DNA from: JAAYKT01 sp964408955 | Lineage (GTDB): Bacteria > Bacillota > Clostridia > Lutisporales > Lutisporaceae | Assembly: GCA_964408955.1 (NCBI GenBank) | Contig: CAYPBK010000025.1 | Location: forward strand, 1 to 35,135 | Direction: 5' to 3' | Length of the DNA stretch: 35,135 bases | Shown here: piece by piece, positions 7,497 through 15,211 of the stretch | How positions within the stretch are numbered: the first letter of the stretch is position 1 | Layout of the letters: the number at the start of each line of letters is the position of its first letter | Made by a program: the position numbers and the translations under genes | Notes under the pieces: model-generated | What the model was told of the DNA's origin: nothing | Seen by the model: the letters and a program-made list of their open reading frames with translations, nothing else | Databases searched by the model: none

Positions 7497-8784
7497 TTTA
7501 ATTGTAAAAAAAAGAAACGGGCGTATATTAAGCAAGAAAGAAATAGACTTCTTTATTAAAGGTTATATGAAGGGTAGTATTCCGGATTATCAAATGTCTG
7601 CAATGCTTATGTCTATATACTTTAATGGTTTAAATAAGAAGGAAACTGCAGATTTGACTATGGCAATGGTAAACTCGGGGGATATTATTGATTTATCGGG
7701 GATTGAAGGTATAACCGTTGATAAGCATTCTACAGGCGGTGTAGGAGATAAAATAAGCTTAATAGTGATTCCTCTTGTAGCCTCCTTAGGTATACCTATC
7801 GCAAAAGTATCAGGAAGAGGCTTAGGTCATACCGGCGGTACAATTGACAAGCTTGAGTCAATCAAAGGCTTTAAAACAGAGCTGACTAAAGAAAAATTTA
7901 TCGAAAATGTTAATAAGTATAAAATGGCAATAACAGGCCAATCCGCAGATATTACTCCTGCAGATAAGAAAATATATGCATTAAGGGACGTAACAGCTAC
8001 GGTAGATAGCATACCGTTAATTGCAAGCTCTATAATGAGTAAAAAAATTGCTTCGGGTAACAAATGCATTGTTTTGGATGTTAAAGTAGGTTCCGGTGCC
8101 TTTATGAAAACTCTCAAGGATGCAAAGACACTTGCGAAAACTATGGTTGATATTGGCAATGAGCTTAATAGAAAAACCGTTGCAATAATAACTGATATGA
8201 ATCAGCCTTTAGGTTATGAGATTGGAAACGCTAATGAAATAAAAGAAGCAGTTAAAGTACTATCCGGCGAAGGCGCAGAAGACGAAACTACAGTTGCTTT
8301 AACTATAGCATCCTACATGTCTGTTTTGGGCGGAGCCTTTACTGGTTTTGATGAAGCTTACGGAAAATTAAAAGAGAAAATATCATCTGGTATAGCATTA
8401 GACAAGTTTAAAGAGCTTATTGAAATACAAGGCGGCGATCCTAGCTTTATAGATAATTTTGATTTACTTCCTCAAGCCACACACCATATAGAAATAAAAT
8501 CTGAAGCAGACGGATATATAAATTCCATTAATGCTGAGAAAATTGGTTTAGCGGCAATGATGTTGGGAGCAGGCAGGAAAACAAAGGATGATATAATAGA
8601 TTATTCGGCAGGTATTACCTTGATTAAAAAAGTTGGAGACACAGTTGCCAAAGGCGATACGCTATGTATTTTACATACCAATATTTTAAACTATTCCGAA
8701 TCTGAAGCTTTGGTAAAAATAAGCTATAAGATTACTGACAGTTTTATAAAGGCTAATAAATCTGTTCATGCTATCATAACTTAA
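7483..8784 (+). CDS. pdp: Pyrimidine-nucleoside phosphorylase
   Basis: 433 aa, the usual length. Phosphorolysis of uridine, thymidine and deoxyuridine. Signature KHSTGGVGDK at residues 81-90, SGRGLGHTGGTIDKLES, and a C-terminal alpha/beta domain near residues 345-433. The ATG at 7483 is preferred over TTG 7480 because AGGTGG (7471-7476) then has a 6-nt spacer. Overlap with the upstream paralogue suggests translational coupling. With both PNPs it forms a nucleoside-salvage block; deoB and deoC are not in the window. Confidence 0.95.
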   Translation: MRAYDLIVKKRNGRILSKKEIDFFIKGYMKGSIPDYQMSAMLMSIYFNGLNKKETADLTMAMVNSGDIIDLSGIEGITVDKHSTGGVGDKISLIVIPLVASLGIPIAKVSGRGLGHTGGTIDKLESIKGFKTELTKEKFIENVNKYKMAITGQSADITPADKKIYALRDVTATVDSIPLIASSIMSKKIASGNKCIVLDVKVGSGAFMKTLKDAKTLAKTMVDIGNELNRKTVAIITDMNQPLGYEIGNANEIKEAVKVLSGEGAEDETTVALTIASYMSVLGGAFTGFDEAYGKLKEKISSGIALDKFKELIEIQGGDPSFIDNFDLLPQATHHIEIKSEADGYINSINAEKIGLAAMMLGAGRKTKDDIIDYSAGITLIKKVGDTVAKGDTLCILHTNILNYSESEALVKISYKITDSFIKANKSVHAIIT

Positions 8785-8806
8785 AATCTTAAAGAATATC
8801 TAGACT

Positions 8807-8841
8807 TCCTATAGGGAAATATAAATATATCAACTATAGGA
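8807..8841 (+). promoter_or_regulatory. Hairpin that would mask the dacF ribosome binding site
   Basis: TCCTATAG (8807-8814) is the exact complement of CTATAGGA (8834-8841). The second arm includes the first four bases of the dacF Shine-Dalgarno AGGAGG (8838-8843). The loop is 19 nt. If formed, it would reduce dacF translation from the pdp read-through message. Only 8 bp, so chance is possible. Confidence 0.4.
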
Positions 8842-8850
8842 GGTTTTTTT

Positions 8851-10002
8851 ATGAGTATTAATAAAAAATTATTATTATTATTGGTTATAATATTGTCCTT
8901 TAACACATTCACATTTGCAGATAATAAAATGGATTTAGATTGTAAATCTGCAATTCTAATGGATTTTGGGACAGGGACTGTTATCTATGAAATGAATTCT
9001 CATGAAAAGCTTGAGCCGGCTAGCGTTACAAAAATTATGACGATGTTATTGGCTATGGAAGCTTTGGAAAATGGCAGAATAGCGTTAAATGATAATGTTA
9101 TTATCAGTAAAACTGCAAGTAAAATGACGACCGGCACCAGGCTAATGCTAGAGGAAGGAGAAATTAGAACTGTTGAGGATCTCCTATTTGGTATTGCCGT
9201 TGAATCCGCAAATGATGGAAGTATTGCCATAGCTGAGCATATATCAGGCAGCGTGGAAGAGTTCGTAGCCTCTATGAATAAGAAAGCAATAGAATTGGGC
9301 ATGAAGGATACCAGCTTTCAAAATCCTCACGGATTACATGCTTCCGGGCATGTAACATCTGCCTATGATATTGGTGTTATGTCAAGAGAGCTTGTCAAAC
9401 ATGAAAAAATATTTGATTATATTTCAAAATATATGGTAACGGTTTATGTAGGAAAGAAAAACGATGTGAAAAGAGAGCTTGTAAACAAAAATAAAATGGT
9501 TCGTTTTTATAAGGATGTTGATGGCATTAAAACCGGTTTTACGGAGGATGCCATGTATTGTATATCTGTAACGGCTAAAAGAAATAATCTTCGGTTTATC
9601 AGCGTTATTATGGGTGCACCAAGCACGGGAAAAAGAAACAATGATGCAAGAAAACTAATTGATTATGGATTTGCCAACTACATAAACTATTCTTTAGGGC
9701 TAAAAGGTGATTTGATAAAAAAAATTAAAATAAGTAAAGGTGATTGTGATTTTGTTAATGCGGTTCTTAAGGATAATGCAAATATATTATTAAAAAAGGA
9801 AGAAGAACAAAGTATAGAGAAAATTATTGAGCTTCCTGAAGTAGTAAAAGCACCGTTAGAAAAAAACCAGCAATTAGGTAAAATAATAGTTAAAAAGAAC
9901 GGCGAAACAATTGCATCCTTTCAAATTGTATGTGATAAGGATGTCAAAAAAGCAAGTTTTTTTAATAATATAAAAAGAGCGGTTAAATATTGGTTTTCAT
10001 AA
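8851..10002 (+). CDS. dacF: D-alanyl-D-alanine carboxypeptidase DacF (S11)
   Basis: 383 aa, exported low-molecular-weight PBP. Signal peptide MSINKKLLLLLVIILSFNTF...FA, cleavage near residue 23. Active-site motifs S58-V-T-K61, S119-A-N121 and K227-T-G229. A PBP5-type C-terminal beta domain follows, with a final basic/hydrophobic helix (KRAVKYWF) that may lie on the membrane. Trims the terminal D-Ala of peptidoglycan stem peptides. In Bacillus dacF precedes spoIIAA; here a repeat and an M50 peptidase follow. Confidence 0.93.
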   Translation: MSINKKLLLLLVIILSFNTFTFADNKMDLDCKSAILMDFGTGTVIYEMNSHEKLEPASVTKIMTMLLAMEALENGRIALNDNVIISKTASKMTTGTRLMLEEGEIRTVEDLLFGIAVESANDGSIAIAEHISGSVEEFVASMNKKAIELGMKDTSFQNPHGLHASGHVTSAYDIGVMSRELVKHEKIFDYISKYMVTVYVGKKNDVKRELVNKNKMVRFYKDVDGIKTGFTEDAMYCISVTAKRNNLRFISVIMGAPSTGKRNNDARKLIDYGFANYINYSLGLKGDLIKKIKISKGDCDFVNAVLKDNANILLKKEEEQSIEKIIELPEVVKAPLEKNQQLGKIIVKKNGETIASFQIVCDKDVKKASFFNNIKRAVKYWFS

Positions 10003-10061
10003 TAATCAATACTAATATTTAAACTGTAATTGTTAACCATTATTATTCACAAGTACTTTTA

Positions 10062-10231
10062 GATTATTAATATTTGATAAAGATTGCATTGTGGAGAGGC
10101 TTAGAATCTGTTAGTGAAGTGGAGGATCAGTTGCGTCAACTGTTTGAGCGAAGCGAGTTTTGGCGCAACCCGTAACAAGCTTACAGATTATTTGCCATGT
10201 AACTCCTGCAATCGTATTAAATATAATAATC
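10062..10231 (+). repeat. 170-nt structured intergenic repeat, copy 1
   Basis: Nearly identical to 33017-33186 and 35038-35135, all in the same orientation. The ends are inverted: GATTATTAATATTTGATA (10062-10079) pairs with 10215-10231 apart from one bulge and one G-U, and GATTGCA (10082-10088) pairs with TGCAATC (10207-10213). Inside, AATCTGT (10104-10110) pairs with ACAGATT and GTTGCG pairs with CGCAAC; CAGTTG-CGT-CAACTG is an alternative local hairpin. No credible protein. The gene-free stretch 10003-10353 holds this repeat and the hairpin at 10263-10290. Confidence 0.85.
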
Positions 10232-10262
10232 AGTACTGTAACTATACTGATAATAGTAAATT

Positions 10263-10290
10263 AAAAGCAATGTACAAATGCATTGCTTTT
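10263..10290. terminator. Terminator-like hairpin after repeat copy 1
   Basis: AAAAGCAATG and CATTGCTTTT form a perfect 10-bp stem around an 8-nt loop, with A-run and T-run ends usable in both directions. It lies between repeat copy 1 and the M50 peptidase gene. Confidence 0.45.
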
Positions 10291-10353
10291 AATTTTCGCT
10301 GCTATTATGCTATAATACAAAATATAAACATTTGACTCGAAAGGATGATGTAT

Positions 10354-10980
10354 TTGCTCGGTATAGATTTCATGGATTTATTATACAGAATACCCGCTGT
10401 CTTTATCGGCTTCTCTTTTCATGAGTTTGCCCATGGTATGGCAGCTTATTATATGGGCGACGATACAGCCAAAGCAAGCGGAAGATTAACATTAGACCCC
10501 GCAGCACATATTGACCCTATGGGCTTGCTAATGCTAATTATATTTAGATTTGGCTGGGCCAAGCCTGTCCCGATAAATCCGGCTAACTTCAAAAACAGAA
10601 AAAAAGGAATGATATTGGTCTCCTTAGCCGGCCCTTTAATGAACTTTTTAATAGCAACTATTGTTTTATTTTTATATGGTTTTATTTATTTAAAATTTGG
10701 CATTCAAAACATAGTTTTTGATAAGATCATGACGAATATTTATTTCATTAATATTGGTTTGGGTGTTTTCAACCTTATTCCCATACCCCCTTTAGATGGC
10801 TCAAAAATTCTTGCAAGCGCTTTACCTTCAAGGATTGAATACAAATTTTATCAGTATGAGCAGTATTCTTATATTTTGCTGCTTATTCTGATTTTTACTA
10901 ACACTATAAATTACATTTTAAGCCCCATGTTTTATTATGTACAAAATTTTATATACAAGCTGGTAATAATGTTCCTATAG
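10354..10980 (+). CDS. Site-2 protease family (M50) membrane metallopeptidase
   Basis: 208 aa. Zinc motif HEFAH (residues 21-25 of FSFHEFAHG) in the first membrane segment and the second metal motif NLIPIPPLDG in a later one; four to five hydrophobic segments. Short YwhC-like members of unknown substrate; SpoIVFB-like regulatory proteolysis is a family possibility but unproven. Start: TTG 10354 with AAAGGA about 8 nt upstream; the ATGs at 10345 and 10348 overlap that site. Followed by scpA, an arrangement common in Bacillota. Confidence 0.88.
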   Translation: MLGIDFMDLLYRIPAVFIGFSFHEFAHGMAAYYMGDDTAKASGRLTLDPAAHIDPMGLLMLIIFRFGWAKPVPINPANFKNRKKGMILVSLAGPLMNFLIATIVLFLYGFIYLKFGIQNIVFDKIMTNIYFINIGLGVFNLIPIPPLDGSKILASALPSRIEYKFYQYEQYSYILLLILIFTNTINYILSPMFYYVQNFIYKLVIMFL

Positions 10981-11055
10981 GGAGACTAAATTGAACAAGA
11001 CATTACTTCCGAAGGTTGGAAGCAAATAATAGAGTAAAGTGTGGTTAATGAATAT

Positions 11056-11775
11056 ATGTCTATAAGTATTAAATTAGAGGTTTTTGAAGGACCTTTCGAC
11101 TTACTATTTCACCTTATAGAAAAAGCCAAAATTGATATTTATGATATACCCATTGCTTCTATAACCGAACAATACATTGATTACCTTAATATGATGAAAA
11201 GCATGGATATTGATTTAGCAAGCGAGTTTTTAGTAATGGCAGCCACTTTATTAGTTATTAAATCAAAAATGCTTCTTCCTAAAGCACCCGTGGAAGAGGA
11301 TGATGATTCAGATCCTAGAGATGAATTAGTCATTAAGCTTCTTGAATATAAAAGATTTAAAGAGGCAGCCAATATACTTAAAGAAAAATATAATATAAAT
11401 GAAAAATCCATGTTTAAAGGTACTGAAATTGCTGATGCTTTAATTGATTCCTATGAATTGCCTGATGAAATACCAATTCATATTTTAGTTGAAAAGTTTC
11501 GCAATATTGTTTTAATTAAAGAAAAGAAAAATATAAGAGAGTTCAATAAGGTTTATAGAGACAGTTTTACAATAGATGATAAAATAGAAGAGATAATAAA
11601 CCTTTTGTCCCATAAAAAATGGATGCCGTTTGAAAAGCTTATAAATTTATATGAAGATAAGTTGGAAATGATTATTGCTTTTCTTGCACTTTTAGAGCTG
11701 GTAAAAAATAAAGCAGTTTATGCAAAGCAAACAAAAGCTTTTGATAAAATACTATTGAGGAAAACCACCGCGTAA
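11056..11775 (+). CDS. scpA: Segregation and condensation protein A
   Basis: 239 aa kleisin of the SMC-ScpAB condensin complex. Typical N-terminus KLEVFEGPFDLLFHLIEKAK and DIYDIPIASITEQY, an acidic linker (EEDDDSDPRDE) and a C-terminal winged-helix region. ATG 11056 matches the family N-terminus; an in-frame GTG at 11041 would add five residues, and neither has a convincing Shine-Dalgarno. scpB follows 34 nt downstream. Confidence 0.95.
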   Translation: MSISIKLEVFEGPFDLLFHLIEKAKIDIYDIPIASITEQYIDYLNMMKSMDIDLASEFLVMAATLLVIKSKMLLPKAPVEEDDDSDPRDELVIKLLEYKRFKEAANILKEKYNINEKSMFKGTEIADALIDSYELPDEIPIHILVEKFRNIVLIKEKKNIREFNKVYRDSFTIDDKIEEIINLLSHKKWMPFEKLINLYEDKLEMIIAFLALLELVKNKAVYAKQTKAFDKILLRKTTA

Positions 11776-11809
11776 CTAATGTTTAAAATTTTGAAGGGAT
11801 TTATCATAA

Positions 11810-12328
11810 ATGGAAATAAAAGAAATAAATGCCGCCCTTGAATGCTTATTGTTTATATCCGGTGATCCTATATCTCTAAAGGATTTATCAAGCCTATTTG
11901 GTGTTGATAAAACAACACTTAGGAAAATTATTAATAATTTAATGGATGAATATGAGGAAAGCACTAGAGGATTAAAAATAATAGAAATTGAGGGCTCCTA
12001 CCAATTTAGCACTAAGCCTGAGTATTTTGAATACATAGAAAAGCTTTTAAAGCCAAAAGCCAGGACAGGCTTATCTCATGCCTCCCTGGAGACTCTATCC
12101 ATTGTCGCTTATAAACAACCAATTACCAAAGCCAATTTAGACTCTATGAGGGGTGTTAAATCAGATGCCTGCATATCTCGGTTGCTTGATAAGGACTTGA
12201 TTAAAGAATTAGGTCGATTGGATGCTCCGGGAAAGCCAATATTATATGGTACATCGGATAATTTTTTAAGATTATTCGGTCTGAAATCCTTAACTGAATT
12301 GCCTGATATATCAAATTTCTATGAATAA
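11810..12328 (+). CDS. scpB: Segregation and condensation protein B
   Basis: 172 aa, two winged-helix domains; dimer that binds the ScpA kleisin in the SMC complex. Family signatures ALECLLFISGDPIS near the N-terminus, then TLSIVAYKQPIT and LDAPGKPILYGTSDNFLRLFGL. Follows scpA in the conserved operon order. Confidence 0.96.
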   Translation: MEIKEINAALECLLFISGDPISLKDLSSLFGVDKTTLRKIINNLMDEYEESTRGLKIIEIEGSYQFSTKPEYFEYIEKLLKPKARTGLSHASLETLSIVAYKQPITKANLDSMRGVKSDACISRLLDKDLIKELGRLDAPGKPILYGTSDNFLRLFGLKSLTELPDISNFYE

Positions 12329-12351
12329 TACATCTAATGTATTATTCTTTT
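12323..12351 (+). terminator. Hairpin overlapping the scpB stop
   Basis: GAATAATACAT and ATGTATTATTC form a perfect 11-bp stem with a 3-nt loop followed by TTTT. AT-rich, so a weak or partial terminator; the next gene of the cluster starts 129 nt after scpB. Confidence 0.45.
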
Positions 12352-12457
12352 AATTTGGAAAAGAATATGCATATCAGGCTATTCCTTCTAACTTCAGGAT
12401 ATCCCGTTAAAAGCTCTGATTGTTAGGAAGCTCTCGGTTTAATAAGGAGGATTAATA

Positions 12458-13054
12458 TTGTACTATATAATGCTATTTACCGCTATTTTTATAATACTTT
12501 TATTAATTCTTATTTATACTGCCATTGATGTCCGGATAATATGTAAAATTACTGACAAAGGTGCTGTATTTAAACCCTTTGCTATTGTCCGATTTCTATT
12601 CATAAAAATTAAAATTCCTGCTAAAAAAATAAACCCCTTAAATAATTTAGAAAAATTATTTAGTTCTTTATATTCAAAAACAGATGATAAAAATAAGAGC
12701 CTTTTTTCTGGCTTACCAGAAATAGCCGGGAAGATTAAAAATTTTCTTAACACAAATAAATCAAACAGTTCTAACCTTTGGAAAAAGCTTATAATTTACG
12801 ATATTAAATTATGGATGAAATACGGGTATGAGGATGCTTCTAAAACTGCTATGGCTTATGGTCTTTTTAGCACTATTTTCATTAGCTTACCTGCTCTTTT
12901 TAAAAATAGGTTATCTATGAAAATTGAAAAGCTGGAGATGATTCCTATCTTTGGATATAGCCACTTAGAATTTGATTTTGCTTGCATAATAGAAGTACAG
13001 TTAGGAAATATTATAAATGTGCTAAAAATGATTAAAATGAAAAGGGAGTGTTAA
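12458..13054 (+). CDS. DUF2953 domain protein, membrane-anchored
   Basis: 198 aa. One N-terminal membrane segment (about 3-22), then a soluble region ending in FGYSHLEFDFACIIEVQLGNI, which fits DUF2953 proteins that sit directly before ytfJ in spore-formers. TTG start 12458 has AAGGAGG 7 nt upstream. Function unknown; link to sporulation rests on position only. Confidence 0.8.
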   Translation: MYYIMLFTAIFIILLLILIYTAIDVRIICKITDKGAVFKPFAIVRFLFIKIKIPAKKINPLNNLEKLFSSLYSKTDDKNKSLFSGLPEIAGKIKNFLNTNKSNSSNLWKKLIIYDIKLWMKYGYEDASKTAMAYGLFSTIFISLPALFKNRLSMKIEKLEMIPIFGYSHLEFDFACIIEVQLGNIINVLKMIKMKREC

Positions 13055-13056
13055 TT

Positions 13057-13455
13057 TTGGAACAGCCAATCCAAGCATTGATGAAAACAACCCTTGAAAA
13101 CATTAAAGAAATGATTGATGTAAATACTGTAATAGGAAACCCTGTTGAAACCTTAAACGGTACAGTTATATTTCCCATATCAAAAGTCGGTTTTGGATTT
13201 GTTTCCGGAGGCGGCGAACTAAAATTTTCATGTTCATCAGATGAAGAAAGTAGTCAGGATACAGAAGAAAGCAATCACCCTTTTACAGGAGGCAGCGGGG
13301 CCGGAGTATCCGTGCAGCCCGTTGGATTCCTATCTGTTTCAAATGACTTAATCAGAATGATTCCTGTAAGCAGCAATACAACAGTAGACAGAATTATTGA
13401 TCTGATTCCCGAGCTTATGGATAATGTCTGTAAAAAATGGAGGAAGGAAGGATAA
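13057..13455 (+). CDS. ytfJ: Sporulation protein YtfJ (GerW family)
   Basis: 132 aa. Family pattern IQALMKTTLENIKEMIDVNT then VIGNPVETLNGTVIFPISKV, GFGFVSGGGE, and the glycine-rich GGSGAGVSVQPVGFL. In Bacillus GerW/YtfJ is needed for proper germination. TTG 13057 is preferred (GGGAGTG 13043-13049 upstream); GTG 13048 overlaps both that site and the preceding stop. The central serine/glutamate-rich stretch is low complexity. Confidence 0.92.
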   Translation: MEQPIQALMKTTLENIKEMIDVNTVIGNPVETLNGTVIFPISKVGFGFVSGGGELKFSCSSDEESSQDTEESNHPFTGGSGAGVSVQPVGFLSVSNDLIRMIPVSSNTTVDRIIDLIPELMDNVCKKWRKEG

Positions 13456-13474
13456 GCAATCCTTCTTTTTTTTT
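13447..13474 (+). terminator. Rho-independent terminator of the scp-ytfJ unit
   Basis: GAAGGAT and ATCCTTC pair around AAGCA, followed by nine Ts. The stem includes the ytfJ stop codon. Confidence 0.8.
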
Positions 13475-13577
13475 AGAAGTAACTCAAAAATCAGTATAAA
13501 AAAAGTTAGGTTGCTACTCTTAATTGAAATAGCATAATGAATGAACATCTTTAAAATACATAACTGGAGTGATTATT

Positions 13578-14693
13578 TTGAAAAAAAATCTTTTTATCTT
13601 TTCTTTTATCTTTGTTTTTTCCTTTAATAATGTCTATGCGAAAGATAATCTGTCTGATGCAAAATCCTCTGTATTGATGGATGTAAAAACCGGCAGAGTA
13701 TTATATAGTTCCAACTGCAATTTAAAGCTGCCTATGGCAAGCACTACTAAAATTATTACGGTTTTACTTGCTTTAGAAAATGCCGGCTTAAACGAAATAG
13801 TTAAAGTTAGCAGAAAAGCCTCTATTCAAGAAGGGTCCTCTGTGTATTTAAAAGAAGGTGAGAGGATTTTCATGGAGGATCTATTGTATTGTGTTATGCT
13901 AAGGTCGGGCAATGACGCTGCCGTCGCTGTAGCGGAACATATTTCAGGAAGCGTCGAAAGCTTTGCAAAGCTTATGAACAGTAGAGCATATTCAATTGGA
14001 GCAAAAAATACGAATTTTGAAAACCCTCATGGTTTGCCTAATGATAATCATTATACAACCTCTCATGATTTAGCTCTTATAACAAGGGAAGCATTGTTAA
14101 ACAAAAAATTTGCCGAAATTGTGAGCACAAAAAATTATACTGTATCAAAATTATTAAGTGAGCGAAAAATATTGCAAAATAAAAATAAAATGCTTTGGGA
14201 ATATGAAGGTGGAAACGGCGTTAAAACAGGTTATACAGGCAAAGCCGGTAAATGTTTGGTTTCGTCTGCTACAAAGGATGAATGGCAATTGTTAACTGTT
14301 GTATTAAATAGCAGCGATATGTGGAAAAGCTCTAAAAATTTATTAGACTATGGCTTCAAAAACTATGATAATATTAAAATAGTCGATAAATGTGATTATA
14401 TGGAGAATATAGAAGTTAGAAAAGGAAAAGAAAAAAGCGTACAAGTAGTTCCAAGGTATAATTTACATGCACCTTTATTAAGAATTGGAGATGGCTATGA
14501 AAACTTGACTTTTGTTCACGATTTGCCAAGCACAATTAATGCTCCTATTAAAAAGAATGAAATAGCAGGTAGTTTAAAAGTCTATGCTAACAATTTTCTT
14601 TTGGGTGAGGTGGATTTATTATATAATAATGATGTAAAATCATCTGACATATTGTATAATATGAAAAGAATAATAATAAACTTTTTTAATTAA
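13578..14693 (+). CDS. D-alanyl-D-alanine carboxypeptidase (S11), DacB-like
   Basis: 371 aa exported enzyme. Signal peptide MKKNLFIFSFIFVFSFNNVYA. Motifs S55-T-T-K58, S110-G-N112 and K216-T-G218, C-terminal beta domain and final helix. TTG 13578 chosen: TGGAG ends 9 nt upstream, whereas GTG 13569 abuts it. Position after ytfJ suggests a sporulation-associated carboxypeptidase (dacB in Bacillus acts on the spore cortex), but this is by context. Paralogue of dacF at 8851. Confidence 0.9.
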   Translation: MKKNLFIFSFIFVFSFNNVYAKDNLSDAKSSVLMDVKTGRVLYSSNCNLKLPMASTTKIITVLLALENAGLNEIVKVSRKASIQEGSSVYLKEGERIFMEDLLYCVMLRSGNDAAVAVAEHISGSVESFAKLMNSRAYSIGAKNTNFENPHGLPNDNHYTTSHDLALITREALLNKKFAEIVSTKNYTVSKLLSERKILQNKNKMLWEYEGGNGVKTGYTGKAGKCLVSSATKDEWQLLTVVLNSSDMWKSSKNLLDYGFKNYDNIKIVDKCDYMENIEVRKGKEKSVQVVPRYNLHAPLLRIGDGYENLTFVHDLPSTINAPIKKNEIAGSLKVYANNFLLGEVDLLYNNDVKSSDILYNMKRIIINFFN

Positions 14694-14718
14694 TAATATT
14701 TATAAAGTAGGTGAATAT

Positions 14719-15168
14719 ATGATTTATGTGAGAAAAGCACAAGAGGATGACATCTCAGGCCTCGTCAAGTTTTTAATAAAAAATGATATTCCAATAGAAG
14801 ATAAATTTAACGGTGAGGAGTACTATGTATGCAATAATGATAGCATTGTATGTGGTTTTGGTGTTATGACCAGATTTGATGATTATTGCGTCATTAAAAA
14901 TGTTTTTGTGGATACAGTGTATCGCAAAAACAAGCTGGGCTCCGCTATTGTGAAAACAATGCTTAATTCCGCAGAGTTAAATGGTGCTAAAACTGCGGTA
15001 TGTGTCGGAAGCAATGCAGGCTTTTTAAACTATCTTAAATTTAAACACTTGAATTTATCCGAATTACCGGATAATATTAGAAATATAATTATTGATGACC
15101 ATAACAATAAATGTATTTATGCCGTTTCACTAATCGATTATTTCAAGGATACATGTGATTGTGGCTAA
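14719..15168 (+). CDS. GNAT family N-acetyltransferase
   Basis: 149 aa. The central acetyl-CoA motif is YRKNKLGSAIVKTMLNSAE after a beta strand (IKNVFVD), typical of GNAT. The C-terminal half (FLNYLKFKHLNLSELP) resembles small-molecule or amino-acid acetyltransferases. Substrate not deducible. Lies 25 nt after the carboxypeptidase gene. Confidence 0.8.
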   Translation: MIYVRKAQEDDISGLVKFLIKNDIPIEDKFNGEEYYVCNNDSIVCGFGVMTRFDDYCVIKNVFVDTVYRKNKLGSAIVKTMLNSAELNGAKTAVCVGSNAGFLNYLKFKHLNLSELPDNIRNIIIDDHNNKCIYAVSLIDYFKDTCDCG

Positions 15169-15211
15169 TGCATTTTATCAATAAAATTTTATAATAGGAG
15201 GAAGTATAAAA

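Noticed and set aside
10062..10231. Repeat as 6S RNA or a CRISPR array
   Set aside because: 6S RNA is not multi-copy at this density, and there are no short regular direct repeats with spacers.
10114..10335. 73-aa ORF over repeat copy 1
   Set aside because: Lies across the structured repeat and a terminator hairpin, no ribosome binding site, low-complexity product.
11006..11022. CTTCC/GGAAG hairpin before scpA
   Set aside because: Only 5 bp and no associated signal.
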